Position numbers and translations under genes: made by a program. Shown here piece after piece: positions 7,489 through 16,923 of a stretch of DNA of 64,000 nucleotides. Positions within the stretch are counted from its first letter, which is position 1; every line of letters begins with the position of its first letter. The notes beneath the pieces were generated by a model. It had not been told where the DNA came from and searched no databases. It saw only the letters and a program-made list of their open reading frames with translations. The stretch is from Streptomyces griseus subsp. griseus (GTDB lineage Bacteria > Actinomycetota > Actinomycetes > Streptomycetales > Streptomycetaceae): NCBI RefSeq assembly GCF_000720255.1, contig NZ_JOJE01000034.1, forward strand, positions 12,026-76,025, given 5' to 3'.

Positions 7489-10161
7489 GTGGATGTGACA
7501 GGCGGCCGGGATCTCAGGGCACTGTTCAGCACGAACGACCGCAGCGTGCAGGCCGCGGAGACGTTCACGAACCGGCAGACGCAGTGGGAGACGGTCGCGG
7601 CCGCGCTCACCCAGCACCTCCAGCACGTCGGTTCCCCCGGTTTCGACCCCGAGGACCTCGAGGCGCCCCGAGGCCACGTGCTCGTCTTCCACGGCGTCGG
7701 CGGCATCGGCAAAACGACCCTGTCCAGGACGCTGGAAGCGGCGCTCGCCGACGCCGGACGCCGCCCCACCCAGTGGGGCGCGCCGGGCTGGCCGGCCGAC
7801 CGGATCCTGCCCGTACGCATCGACCTCGCCCGCTCCGCCGGCACCGACTTCGAGCAGATCGTGCTGACCATCCGGGCCGCCCTCACCAAGATCGGGCGCC
7901 CGCTGCCCGCCTTCGACCTGGCACTGCGCCGCTACTGGGAGGCCAACCACCCAGGCGAGCCGCTGGAGGAATACCTGCGCCGCGCCGGCCTCGGCTCACG
8001 GTTCGGGCAGGCTCTGCCGCAGCAGATGCAGTCCGCGCTCGCCGACGTCGCCCAGGCGCTCATGCTGCCCGGCACCATCGGATCGGTCGTCGGCCAGGTC
8101 ACCGGCGCCCTCATCGGCGCGCTGCGCGAACGCCGCCAGACCGTACGCGCGCTCGCGGGCTGCGCCCGGCTGGCGGACCTTCTGGAGGCCGAACCCGACC
8201 TGGACGCCCTGTCCTTCTACCCGCACCTGCTGGCGTGGGAGCTCGCCCGCCTCCCCGACGGCAAGAAGGTCGTGCCGGTCGTCCTGCTCGACACGTTCGA
8301 GGACATCGGCGACCGCACCCGCCGCGACCTCGAGCGGCTGATCCAGCGGACCGTGTGGCTGATGCCGAACGCGTTCTGGGTGATCACCGGACGCTCCCGC
8401 CTGCAGTGGGCCGACCCGGCCCTGCAGGGACAGCTCGACTACACCGGCCCCGCAGCCTGGCCCGGCCTCGCCCACTCCGCCGTGCCCGCAGCCCGCACCC
8501 CCACCCGCGCCGGCGCGGCACAGCAGGTGCTGATCGGCGACTTCTCCCCCGAGGACTGCGACGACTACCTCGCCCGACGCCTCACCCGCGACGACCAGCC
8601 CTTGATCGGCGAGCCCATCCGGCAGGTCATCACCGCCCGCTCGCACGGCCTGCCCCTGTACCTCGATCTGTCCGTCGCCCGGTTCATGGAGCTGCGCCGC
8701 AGCGGCCGCACCCCGCAGCCAGCCGACTTCGACCACGACTTCCCCGCTCTGGTCTCCCGCACCCTGTCCGACCTCACCGCCGACGAACGGCACGTCCTGC
8801 GCTCGGTGAGCCTGCTGGACGCATTCGACGTCCCCCTCGCCACCCGGGCCGCCGGCCTCGCCCACGAAGGCCCCGCCCAGCGGCTGACCGAGCGGCCCTT
8901 CGTCCGCGAAGCTCCCTTCAGCCTGTGGCCCTTCCACCTCCACGGCCTGATCCGCTCCGCCGTACGCAACGCCGAAGACACCACCGACGACCGCTGGACC
9001 GAGACCGACTGGCAGCAGGCCGCCCAGCGGGCCTTCACCGCCCTGGGCGAGCAGCACCAGGCCGCGCCCGGCCCGGACCGGCTCCTGTTGATCGCCTTGC
9101 TGCGCCAGGGCCTGCGCCTTGCCCGGGACCACCGACTGGACCTCGGCTGGCTCACGCCCGCCGCCTGGACCTACGTCAGCGACTCCGTGTGGGAACCCCT
9201 CGCCCCACCCGACACCGACAGCACGGGACTGGACACGCCAGCCGACGCGCTGGTGGAACTCCTGAGCACCCTCACCCGCCGCCAGCACGAGCACCGCGCT
9301 CGCACTGTCAGCCGACTCACCGCCCTCCTCGAGGCCGAACTGCTGCCCGCCGACCTGCAGGAGATGGCGCTCTATTACCGGGCCAAGTCCCTGCGCGACA
9401 CCGGCCAAGCCGCCCAATCCCGCCGCGACTACCAGCAGGTTGCCGACCAGGGCGGCCGCCTCGCCCCGGCCGCCCGCCGTGGCCTGGCCCACGCCGCACG
9501 CCTGGCCGGCGACTTCCCCACCGCCCTCGCCGAAGCCCAGAATCTCGGCTGGGAAGGCCGCCACCAACGCGTGTTGGGTGATCTGCATTGGCTCCAAGGG
9601 CAACCCGAGCGCGCCGCCGCGGCCTACCTCGCCGGACGCACCGAAGCCGAACAGCACGGCAAGGCCGGAGAGGCCGCCCACAACCAGGCTCTGCGCGCAT
9701 TCGCCATCGCTCTCTACGACCCCGACCAGGCCACCGCGGAAATCGACCTCGCCTACCAGCTCCTGGCCGGCCTCAACCTGCGCGCCACCACCATCAACGT
9801 CCGCCGGGCCGAACTCATCCGTGATGCCGGCAGCGACGGCGTCAACGACCAGATCGCCAGGCTGCGCACCGAACTCGATATCGCGGGCCTTGCCTCGCTG
9901 GCACCCGCGATTGAGCTGGCCGGCGCCTTCCACCAGGCCGTCCTCGACGACCACGCCGCACTGGACGCTGCCCTCACCCGGCTACGAGAACAGACATCCG
10001 ACGAAGATCACGCCTACTTCGTCGACATCGCCCACTTCATGGCCGACCTGCCCCTCGATCAGGCTTCCGGAGCCCGGTGGCTCGACGGCGAACACCACAC
10101 CCGCAGCCGATGGCGCGGCCTGGTCAGCGCCCGGCAGGCGCACCTGCACGCCGGGCGCTGA
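7489..10161 (+). CDS. STAND-type ATPase with C-terminal helical repeats
   Basis: The 890-aa product has a P-loop GVGGIGKTT at residues 69-77 and a Walker B-like VVPVVLLDTFEDI near residue 265. This is the layout of signal-transduction ATPases with many domains (NB-ARC/NACHT-like). The last 300 residues are Ala-rich helical repeats of TPR type (for example ALYYRAKSLRDTGQAAQSRRDYQQ). Such proteins act as sensors in regulation or in anti-phage immunity; no effector domain is recognisable at the N-terminus. Start GTG 7489 is weakly supported; GTG 7495 is an alternative. It sits directly after the zeta pair and before a regulator on the opposite strand. Confidence 0.75.
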   Translation: MDVTGGRDLRALFSTNDRSVQAAETFTNRQTQWETVAAALTQHLQHVGSPGFDPEDLEAPRGHVLVFHGVGGIGKTTLSRTLEAALADAGRRPTQWGAPGWPADRILPVRIDLARSAGTDFEQIVLTIRAALTKIGRPLPAFDLALRRYWEANHPGEPLEEYLRRAGLGSRFGQALPQQMQSALADVAQALMLPGTIGSVVGQVTGALIGALRERRQTVRALAGCARLADLLEAEPDLDALSFYPHLLAWELARLPDGKKVVPVVLLDTFEDIGDRTRRDLERLIQRTVWLMPNAFWVITGRSRLQWADPALQGQLDYTGPAAWPGLAHSAVPAARTPTRAGAAQQVLIGDFSPEDCDDYLARRLTRDDQPLIGEPIRQVITARSHGLPLYLDLSVARFMELRRSGRTPQPADFDHDFPALVSRTLSDLTADERHVLRSVSLLDAFDVPLATRAAGLAHEGPAQRLTERPFVREAPFSLWPFHLHGLIRSAVRNAEDTTDDRWTETDWQQAAQRAFTALGEQHQAAPGPDRLLLIALLRQGLRLARDHRLDLGWLTPAAWTYVSDSVWEPLAPPDTDSTGLDTPADALVELLSTLTRRQHEHRARTVSRLTALLEAELLPADLQEMALYYRAKSLRDTGQAAQSRRDYQQVADQGGRLAPAARRGLAHAARLAGDFPTALAEAQNLGWEGRHQRVLGDLHWLQGQPERAAAAYLAGRTEAEQHGKAGEAAHNQALRAFAIALYDPDQATAEIDLAYQLLAGLNLRATTINVRRAELIRDAGSDGVNDQIARLRTELDIAGLASLAPAIELAGAFHQAVLDDHAALDAALTRLREQTSDEDHAYFVDIAHFMADLPLDQASGARWLDGEHHTRSRWRGLVSARQAHLHAGR

Positions 10162-10236
10162 CGAAAGAAGGAGGGGCCGTTTCCCGCAGGGCGGTCCCCG
10201 ACGGCGGAAGGACACGCCAGGCCGCCCGGCACGGGC

Positions 10237-11322
10237 CTACGAGGCGGTTGGCGCGGCGCGCTGGGCGTGCAGGGGCGGCGGTAGCGGAAGCCGGAGCTCT
10301 GCCACCCCCCGGATGTTCAGTTCGCCGGCCTCTGCCCGGCGCAGGAGTTCGCCCGCGTTCTTCAGCGCCATGATGACCCGGGTGCGCAGGCGGGGATGGA
10401 ACGGCATGGCGAGCGGGACGAGGGCGTCGATGGCGGCCGGGTTCGGGAACGAGTTGTTGCGCAGCTCGCCGACGACCCGGTTGAAGGCGGATCCGAGCTT
10501 GGGCGGCAGCTGAACGTGGGAGCGCTGCAGCGAGGACAGCAGCAGCGCCAGCATGTCCTCGTACGCGGTGCGCAGGGCGTTGATGCTGTCGTACGACACG
10601 ATGTCGGCGGCGAACAGCCCGCGGCTGCGCTCGAGACGTTCGAGGATGGACTTGAGCATCTTCAGGTCGATGTCGCCGGCATACCGCAGGGGCCGGTCCA
10701 CCCGGGCCAGCAGCTTGCCGCCTTCCACGCCTTCCCTCCGGGAGAAGCTGCTCAGGAGGTGGAACCACGCCTCCTGACTGCGCAGGGAGTAGACGCCGCA
10801 GCCGATGAGGATCTGGTAGAGGATCTTCGCCTTCAGCGGGCGCGCGCCGCGCAGGACGGCCCCGTACGTGACATGGGAGTAGCCGGGCGCCTGTTGGGCG
10901 AGGGTGCGGTGGCTGAGCCCGTTGAAGTCCAGCAGGGTCTTCAGGAGCTCGCGCAGCTCGGCTTCGTCGACGGCGTGCGGTGGGGTGAGGTGGCCGGTGC
11001 GCTCCCAGCGGCTCAGTGCCTCGCGGCACAGATCACCGGAGAATCCGGCGGCGGCCAGGCGCAGACTCTCCCAGCGCGCGCTCCAGCTCTCGGGGTCGCC
11101 GCCGCAGGCCAGGACGTAGCCGTTGACGGTCGCCCAGGTGGGCAGCTTCTTGCCCGCGTGGGCGTTCGACAGCGTCGCGGTCGACAGCCCGCTGTGTTCG
11201 GCCATCAGCGACAGCGGCGGGTTGCCGGCCTGCTTGCGCAGCGCCTGGAGGTCGCGGGCGAAGGCCACCAGCGGGTCATTGCTGGAGGGCAGTTTCTTCA
11301 TGGGACGGGCCACGGCGTCCAT
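10237..11322 (-). CDS. XRE-like transcriptional regulator
   Basis: The 361-aa product starts with a helix-turn-helix (about residues 27-60, SLMAEHSGLSTATLSNAHAG). A second possible DNA-binding segment lies near residues 135-170 (LLDFNGLSHRTLAQQAPGYSH). The remainder is helical and unrecognised. MDAVARPM at the start leaves a second Met 7 residues in as an alternative. It follows a small membrane gene but is separated from it by a perfect 13-bp hairpin, and converges on the STAND gene. Confidence 0.65.
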   Translation of the reverse strand: MDAVARPMKKLPSSNDPLVAFARDLQALRKQAGNPPLSLMAEHSGLSTATLSNAHAGKKLPTWATVNGYVLACGGDPESWSARWESLRLAAAGFSGDLCREALSRWERTGHLTPPHAVDEAELRELLKTLLDFNGLSHRTLAQQAPGYSHVTYGAVLRGARPLKAKILYQILIGCGVYSLRSQEAWFHLLSSFSRREGVEGGKLLARVDRPLRYAGDIDLKMLKSILERLERSRGLFAADIVSYDSINALRTAYEDMLALLLSSLQRSHVQLPPKLGSAFNRVVGELRNNSFPNPAAIDALVPLAMPFHPRLRTRVIMALKNAGELLRRAEAGELNIRGVAELRLPLPPPLHAQRAAPTAS

Positions 11323-11344
11323 CTCCTTTTCGAGCCCGGAACGG

Positions 11345-11375
11345 GCCGGGGCCCGTCGGTGAGACGGGCCCCGGC
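11345..11375 (-). terminator. Perfect 13-bp hairpin terminator
   Basis: GCCGGGGCCCGTC and GACGGGCCCCGGC pair perfectly around GGTGA. It lies just after the 75-aa gene and before the regulator gene on the same strand, so it can limit read-through into the regulator. Confidence 0.75.
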
Positions 11376-11382
11376 GGATCGG

Positions 11383-11610
11383 TCAGAGCAGACGCTGGCG
11401 CAGTTCGGCGGCCAGCAGGCCGCCGGCCCCCAGGATGGCGAGGGCTTCCTCGAGCTTCATCCCGCGGGCGAGCAGGACGAACAGCGCGGCCAGGAGTATG
11501 ACCAGCAGGAGTAAGGAAGCCAGCGGCGAGGCCTTGGCAGCGCTCGCCGGGGTGTTCGCGCACGGCCCGTTCTGCTCAGCAGGAACGGGCTCAGGAAGCA
11601 GGTACGACAA
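11383..11610 (-). CDS. Small single-pass membrane protein
   Basis: The 75-aa product has one hydrophobic segment (about residues 30-48, LASLLLLVILLAALFVLLA) followed by an amphipathic helix. Function unknown. It lies upstream of the XRE-like regulator and has codon use typical of the replicon. Confidence 0.5.
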   Translation of the reverse strand: MSYLLPEPVPAEQNGPCANTPASAAKASPLASLLLLVILLAALFVLLARGMKLEEALAILGAGGLLAAELRQRLL

Positions 11611-12166
11611 GGAAGTTGACTCCCAACAGGAGGCGGATGGTCAGCAAGCGGTCCGGAACTTGGTGCTCAAGTGCCTTGCAGGGCACGGGACTTCACGCCG
11701 GTGGTTGCAGCCACAGGCGCCAGCGAAACCCACGTTACCCACGCTTACGCGCGAGAATGCCGATTCAGTTCCCATTGGAGGCAAGCCGTAAATAAAGCGC
11801 CGACCTGTTATTTAACGACCGGAACGGAATTGTTCAAAGATTGGCTCACCGCCGCATTTAACAACCCGCGAATCTGCCTCATAAGTGCAGGTCAGGAAGC
11901 GTGTGGATCGGACACGCGGAACTTTCTGCCTACAGTCCTTGTGGAGGTTAATTATCCCCCTCATTCTTGAACTCGTTCCCACGTGCGCGTACGTACGCGC
12001 ACTAGAGAGGCGCAGGTCCAACGGTCCGGACACGCACCGCAGAACGCAGGAGGCCCCGTTGCAGCGGGGCACCTCCGCAAGGTGGCACGGCCGACAGGTC
12101 AGCCACTGGACTTCCTTCCGCCCGACGATGACGACTCTCGCGGGCCGAAGGGCGTACGGCAAGAGG
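11611..12166. other. Gene-free interval with a 20-bp palindrome
   Basis: About 550 bp of lower GC content with no convincing gene. It contains a perfect 20-bp palindrome at 11983-12002 (half GTGCGCGTAC). It also has a TCTGCCTAC element at 11925-11933 shared with two other promoter-like regions of the window. It probably holds the promoter of the 75-aa gene and a protein-binding site. Confidence 0.45.
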
Positions 12167-12197
12167 GCAGGGCCCGGCGGATTCCGCCGGGCCCTGC
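12167..12197 (-). terminator. Terminator of the rep-dciA operon
   Basis: GCAGGGCCCGGCGG and its exact complement are separated by only ATT (14-bp stem). It lies 123 bp past the last gene of the minus-strand replication operon. Confidence 0.65.
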
Positions 12198-12319
12198 TGC
12201 CATGAGCCCGTTCCTCACCCCTTCAGGTCGGCCTCACGCCCTCCACGGCGATGTCCGGGGGCGCAACCTACGCCGTCCTGCCCAGCGAGGGCGTGGTCCC
12301 CGGAGGTGATCAGATCGGA

Positions 12320-13516
12320 CTACACACCGAGCTCGTAGTGGCTGACGCCGTCGAACACCGTCACGGTGCCGTCGCGGCCCACGGTTCCCCACGGCTGCTC
12401 CGGCAGCGAGATGTTCTTGAAGGAGCCGCTGCAGCTCTCGCAGCAGTCGAACGAGTCCTGCCAGGCCGTCACGTCAGAATCCGTCGTCGGATTACGCATG
12501 GTGTGCCGGTCGTGGCCCTCGCAGTTCTCAGCCTGGCACGGCTCGCCGTGACCGCAGTCCGGTGTGCCGCATGGGCATGGCTGGTCGCACTCCGCCGGCT
12601 CCCACTTCTGTGTCGCCACCGCACGCTGCTGCGGCGTCATCCCGGGGCGATGCGGGGTGCCGAACTCCTGGTCGGTGAGAGTCCCGAGCACGGGCTGCGG
12701 AGCGACAGGAGCGGCGTAGGGGTCTCCGCAAAAGGGGCCGGCATCTATGTCAGGCGTGATCCAGGTACCGGTCCACCGCGGGTGGCGGTCGGTGATGGGG
12801 CTGCCGCACTGCGCGCAGAGCACCGCTGGGACGTCGTGTTGGCGCAGTAGGCGGGCGAGTTCGGCCCGCTGGAGCTCGGGGACGTGGTCGTAGTAGTCGA
12901 GCACGCCGGACATGGCCTGGGAGGTGTTCCAGGTGGCGGTGTCGACGGTGTCCTCCCAGGTGGTGTCCGGGCCGACCGTGTGGAGGAGACGCCATCCGAA
13001 CACCGGCATGCCGGGCCCGTGCAATTCCGGCTCCTCGTGGAAGGCCTGCGGAACAGAGGCGGTGTAGTCGGGGCGGACCTTGCGGATCTCGGCCTCCAGG
13101 ACTGGCCGGAGCGCACTGTGAAGGTCGTGCAGGGCGGCGAGCACTCCGGTTACCATCCGGTCCCGGCCCTGCTCACCGGCCTGGTGCCAGGCGCACAGCA
13201 GAATTCCCTCAAGAGGGCCGCCGACGACGACGGCCTGTTCGACGACTGCGGTGCCATCGTCAGCCAGGAGGACACGGTGGCGCATCGTCGACCCGTCGAC
13301 GCTGCCCGTCCACTCCACGCGCTCGCCGGCCTGCACGGCCTTCACCGCGTCTACGGGAGCGGGAAACCGTTCGCCGAGGTCATCGAGCAGGTCGATGTCC
13401 CTCTGCGGGGCGTCGTCCCAATCCACCAGCTCCAAACGTGCGGGCTGGGCTGGAGCGGTCCGCACCGAGGCCCGTTTCTGGGGCGCCTTGCGGTCCTTCT
13501 TGCGCTTCTTCGGCAT
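12320..13516 (-). CDS. Cys-rich protein of unknown function in the replication operon
   Basis: The 398-aa product has a very basic start (MPKKRKKDRK). Its long middle part is unrecognised and contains one CAQC pair. The C-terminal 120 residues are Cys-rich (CPCGTPDCGHGEPC, FDCCESCSG), probably binding zinc. It is the last gene after rep and the dciA-like gene, about 105 bp downstream of the latter. The context suggests an accessory role in replication or copy control, but nothing in the sequence proves it. Confidence 0.6.
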   Translation of the reverse strand: MPKKRKKDRKAPQKRASVRTAPAQPARLELVDWDDAPQRDIDLLDDLGERFPAPVDAVKAVQAGERVEWTGSVDGSTMRHRVLLADDGTAVVEQAVVVGGPLEGILLCAWHQAGEQGRDRMVTGVLAALHDLHSALRPVLEAEIRKVRPDYTASVPQAFHEEPELHGPGMPVFGWRLLHTVGPDTTWEDTVDTATWNTSQAMSGVLDYYDHVPELQRAELARLLRQHDVPAVLCAQCGSPITDRHPRWTGTWITPDIDAGPFCGDPYAAPVAPQPVLGTLTDQEFGTPHRPGMTPQQRAVATQKWEPAECDQPCPCGTPDCGHGEPCQAENCEGHDRHTMRNPTTDSDVTAWQDSFDCCESCSGSFKNISLPEQPWGTVGRDGTVTVFDGVSHYELGV

Positions 13517-13622
13517 CCTCGTCAGTCTCCTTCACCGTCACGTGGCCTTCGATCCTTGCAGTCGGCGGCGGCCCTCAAGGCCCCGATCACCCGACCCGGC
13601 GAGACCAGCCCGCTGCTTCTGG

Positions 13623-14453
13623 TCACGCCGTACGCTCCAACGCGACTGCCGGGTCCTCGGGTTGTCCCGCAGCGGTGCTGTTCTGCCGGGCTGCTCGCTC
13701 GGTACGGGCCCGGCGCAGCGCAAGGGTGCGGGTGGCCTCGGCTTCACGGCGGCGCTGGATGCGGCCCGCTTCGATCGGGGCCGGCTGGTCGTCCGAGGAC
13801 ACCTCCGGCTCCGGGAACGCGCGGCGGCTCAGCTCGCGCATCGCCCGGTTCTGGCGTTCGACTGCCTGCGCGATGCCCTGGTCCACCCGCCGCGCGGGCG
13901 CGACGGACTGGTGCGCGGCGAGCGCCTGGCGGTAGCCCTCGGACGCCGACTCGCGGGTTTTCACCGGACCGTTGGGCGCGGCCGCCGGGGCGACAGCGTC
14001 CGGTTCGGACACAGGCACCGACCCTGGTGCGAGGATCCGCAGGCCGCGCACGACCGTACGGCCCGCCGACTCGTTCGCCGCCTGGACGACGCGGGCCTGC
14101 TCCAGGCGCAGCTTCGTCGCCCAGGCCGCCGACTCCGGGCACACGGTGAGCCGGCCGGAGTCGGCGTCGTACCCGACCGCGGCGACGTGCCCGGCGAACT
14201 CGGGGGCGATGGCCTCCCACCGCTCCCGCAGTGAAGCGCCGGCGGCCGGGAGCTCCCACGCCCGCTCGTTCACCAGCATGCCGATCGCGGCACCGAGCCC
14301 CAGCGGTTCGCGCCCGCCGTGCCGCACCGACGGCGTCATGCGCGGCTTCGCCTTCGCCGTACGGCCGTTGCCGCCGTTCTTCCGCGCCGTCTCCAGTGCG
14401 GCCCGCAACGCGACCCGCGCCAGGTCGACCCCCGACAGCTCGCCGCCGCTCAT
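13623..14453 (-). CDS. DciA-like (DUF721) replication protein
   Basis: The 276-aa product contains the DUF721/DciA core at about residues 60-150 (WEAIAPEFAGHVAAVGYD... then WATKLRLEQARVV). It is flanked by a basic N-terminus and an Arg-rich C-terminal tail. DciA proteins load or recruit the replicative helicase in bacteria that lack DnaC. Its ATG overlaps the stop of the preceding rep gene as ATGA, so the two are co-translated. That coupling points to a plasmid-borne helicase-recruitment factor acting with the replication protein. Confidence 0.8.
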   Translation of the reverse strand: MSGGELSGVDLARVALRAALETARKNGGNGRTAKAKPRMTPSVRHGGREPLGLGAAIGMLVNERAWELPAAGASLRERWEAIAPEFAGHVAAVGYDADSGRLTVCPESAAWATKLRLEQARVVQAANESAGRTVVRGLRILAPGSVPVSEPDAVAPAAAPNGPVKTRESASEGYRQALAAHQSVAPARRVDQGIAQAVERQNRAMRELSRRAFPEPEVSSDDQPAPIEAGRIQRRREAEATRTLALRRARTERAARQNSTAAGQPEDPAVALERTA

Positions 14454-16684
14454 GACTGCTCCCAGGTGGTGTAGCCGAGGTTCAGGTGCCCGAGGCGGGA
14501 CATCCGGGTCACCTGCGAGACGAACGCCCTCGTGAACAGCCGTTGCGCCGACACCTCGCCGTACCGGTCGATGTGGTCGAAGACGACCTGGTGGTCCTTC
14601 GCGGCGCGGTTGCGCCAGTCCAGGACCTGCTCGCGGGTCAGTTCCTCGAGGACCAGCGGCGTCTGGTCGACGACGTCGTCCTGCGGCTCCGGTGCGATGG
14701 CGGGTGCCGGGCGGGGAGCGGGCAGCACGATCGGGGCGGACGGCGCGGCCGGCTCATCGATGGCGGGGCGCACGACCGTGGCTTCGGCACGGGCCTTGGC
14801 GGCCGCCGCCTTCCGGGCCCGGACCTGCTCGAAGCGGTGCTCGCGGGCCCAGGCCTGGGCGGTCACGGTCTCGTGCAGCTGCCGCTCGGTCGCCGTACGG
14901 CGCTCCTCCGGCGAGGCGTACGGCATCGCGGCGTCGACGGCGGCCGCGACCGCCTGGCGCCGGTCACGGCTGTCGAAGCGCCGGTCTTCGCACCGCGGGC
15001 ACTCACGGCCCGAGTCGAGCAGCACGCCCTCGTCGCACAGCTTTTCGCCGCACTCCTGACGCTGGGGCAGAGCACGGCTGACCAGCCAGCCCACGGGGCT
15101 CGTGATCGGCGCGCCCAGACGCATCTGCTCCTCCAGACGCCGGGTGAGGCGGTCGGCGAGGATCTGCGGCGCGTCGACGCGGCCCGCGAACCCCTCCACC
15201 AGGAGCAGCTCGGTGCGAGTCGCGGACTCCACCAGCTTCCGGGCGCCCCGACGCTCCAGGCGCTCCCACACCAGCCGGACCGGCTCCAAGATCACCCGCA
15301 GGTCTTCCGGCGGCAGCGGCACCCTCCCCCGCTGCTGCCTGCCCTGACCCGCACCGTCCACGGCCCGCACCGAAGCGCCGACCACCGACCCGCAGTCGCC
15401 CTCATCGCTGATCGACGGGGACTTCTCACGCTGTTCCCCGCGAAGCGGGCCGCCCTTGCCGTCGACCAGGCGCAGCTCGTCAGCGGCATCAGCGTCCGGG
15501 GCCTGGTCCTCGCACGTACCCGCGCGCTCCGGCCGACCACCGGTCCCACCACGGCCTTCGCCGGAAAACCCACAAGAGAGCTCAAGCGACCCACCAGGAG
15601 TAACCCCAGAAGCGTGAGAGGCGTGAAGGTGTGCAGCAACGGCGAGGTCTGCCGTATCGGCCTCCTGACCCTGCCCGGCACCCGACACCCCAGTAACCGC
15701 AAGGGTCCCAGCGTCCTCGCCAGTCTCAAGATCTCCGGATGCAGTAACAGCAAGGTCTGAAAACACGGCGTCGGCGGCCTTGCGGGCCTCCCGTACGAGC
15801 AGACCGTGCGCCTGGGCGACCGGCAGCAGCCGCACCCGGCTGCGCGCGTTCATCTGGGACGCCGTCTCGCGCCGGTCCACCGTCACCGTGCCCCGCTCCT
15901 CCAGCCGAGCCAGGACCTTCGCCCCGCCCGACGGCGAGCAGCCCAGCAGCCGGCCGACCGTCGCCGCCGGACGGCCCCGCTCGGTGTCCACCGACCCCGG
16001 GCACAGCTTCAGCCAGCCCTTGGAGTTCGTCGACAGCACCATCAGCAGCAGCCCGAGCCGGTCCGTGGCCGCCCCGCGCCCCGTACGGTCCGCGAGCATC
16101 CCGGCCGGGGTCACCCGCCCGTCCTTGTGCGCCCAGCCCGGCGCGAACAAGACCTCGATCAGCTTGAGCAGCACCGCCAGCTCCACCCGCGACAGCGCCA
16201 GGACGTGCCGCCGGTCCCCGGCCTGCTGCGCCCGGTACATCGGGATCACCCAGCACTCCAGGCCCGTCGCCCGCCCGGCCGCGCTGTTCGTCTCGTTCGA
16301 CCCGAGCACGCCGCGGTCGCGCAGCTCCGGCAACACCGTGTGCGCGACCCGGGACTTCCCCAGCCCGAGCCACCGGCCCAGCTCCGCAGTAGTGATCTCC
16401 GTGCTGTAGTCGGCAGCGACCCGGGCCTTCGCCAGCAGCACCACCGACGCCAGCCGCGTGGCGTCACACGCCCCGTCCAGCGCCGGGCCCGACACCAGCG
16501 CACGCACCGCCGCGAGCAGCCGCGTGCGCATCGTCTCCGTCAACTGGAGCGGGTTGCCCAGCTCCAGCGGAACGACCGGACCGGCCTGAGCCGGAACCGA
16601 CCGCAGCCGAGAGCGCGGCGCCCCGCCGATGAACTCCGAGCGAGGGGGCACGAGCGGGGCGGCCCACGCCGCGACCGCGCTCAC
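14450..16684 (-). CDS. Putative plasmid replication initiator
   Basis: The 744-aa product shows two winged-helix/HTH segments: ITTAELGRWLGLGKSRV near residue 100 and TVGRLLGCSPSGGAKVLARL near residue 240. A Cys cluster of zinc-ribbon type (CGEKLCDEG...ECPRCEDRR) lies near residue 550. No polymerase or helicase motifs are visible, as expected for theta-type initiators of Streptomyces linear plasmids. The GTG start overlaps the stop of the 80-codon leader gene (GTGA), and its own stop overlaps dciA. Its first 20 residues resemble the start of that leader. The replication call rests on DNA-binding domains plus the dciA partner. Confidence 0.65.
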   Translation of the reverse strand: MSAVAAWAAPLVPPRSEFIGGAPRSRLRSVPAQAGPVVPLELGNPLQLTETMRTRLLAAVRALVSGPALDGACDATRLASVVLLAKARVAADYSTEITTAELGRWLGLGKSRVAHTVLPELRDRGVLGSNETNSAAGRATGLECWVIPMYRAQQAGDRRHVLALSRVELAVLLKLIEVLFAPGWAHKDGRVTPAGMLADRTGRGAATDRLGLLLMVLSTNSKGWLKLCPGSVDTERGRPAATVGRLLGCSPSGGAKVLARLEERGTVTVDRRETASQMNARSRVRLLPVAQAHGLLVREARKAADAVFSDLAVTASGDLETGEDAGTLAVTGVSGAGQGQEADTADLAVAAHLHASHASGVTPGGSLELSCGFSGEGRGGTGGRPERAGTCEDQAPDADAADELRLVDGKGGPLRGEQREKSPSISDEGDCGSVVGASVRAVDGAGQGRQQRGRVPLPPEDLRVILEPVRLVWERLERRGARKLVESATRTELLLVEGFAGRVDAPQILADRLTRRLEEQMRLGAPITSPVGWLVSRALPQRQECGEKLCDEGVLLDSGRECPRCEDRRFDSRDRRQAVAAAVDAAMPYASPEERRTATERQLHETVTAQAWAREHRFEQVRARKAAAAKARAEATVVRPAIDEPAAPSAPIVLPAPRPAPAIAPEPQDDVVDQTPLVLEELTREQVLDWRNRAAKDHQVVFDHIDRYGEVSAQRLFTRAFVSQVTRMSRLGHLNLGYTTWEQS

Positions 16685-16923
16685 TGGACACCCCGCAGAG
16701 ACGTCAGAACATGATCCATCCAGCGACCATGGACCAGATCACCTGTGGATAGATTCTGCTCAGCCGCAGATACCCCCGGCACTCCCGCACGGCGGGCAAC
16801 AATCTTGGAACCCGTCCCGCCACACGGGACGACACCCTCCCGGACGCCGCCGTCGACGCAGTTGTCGACGACCTCCGAGAGCGGGTGCACGAGCGGGGCT
16901 GCAGACACCGCGACCACGCTCAT
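16681..16923 (-). CDS. 80-aa leader gene coupled to rep, with a duplicated rep start
   Basis: The product begins MSVVAVSAAPLVHPLSEVV, clearly related to the rep start MSAVAAWAAPLVPPRSEF. The DNA of the two starts is about 80% identical over about 58 bp. Its TGA overlaps the rep GTG by sharing GTGA, so rep translation may depend on this gene. A GAGG lies 9 nt before the ATG. It may be a small Rep-related regulator, or a remnant of a local duplication kept for translational coupling. Confidence 0.55.
   Translation of the reverse strand: MSVVAVSAAPLVHPLSEVVDNCVDGGVREGVVPCGGTGSKIVARRAGVPGVSAAEQNLSTGDLVHGRWMDHVLTSLRGVQ

Noticed and set aside
7996..9954. Long minus-strand frame within the STAND gene
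   Set aside because: Gly/Val-rich shadow frame without motifs; the plus frame carries Walker A and B.
11885..12205. Overlapping short frames in the 11.6-12.2 kb gap
   Set aside because: Weak codon bias, mutually overlapping frames and poor starts; the region looks regulatory.
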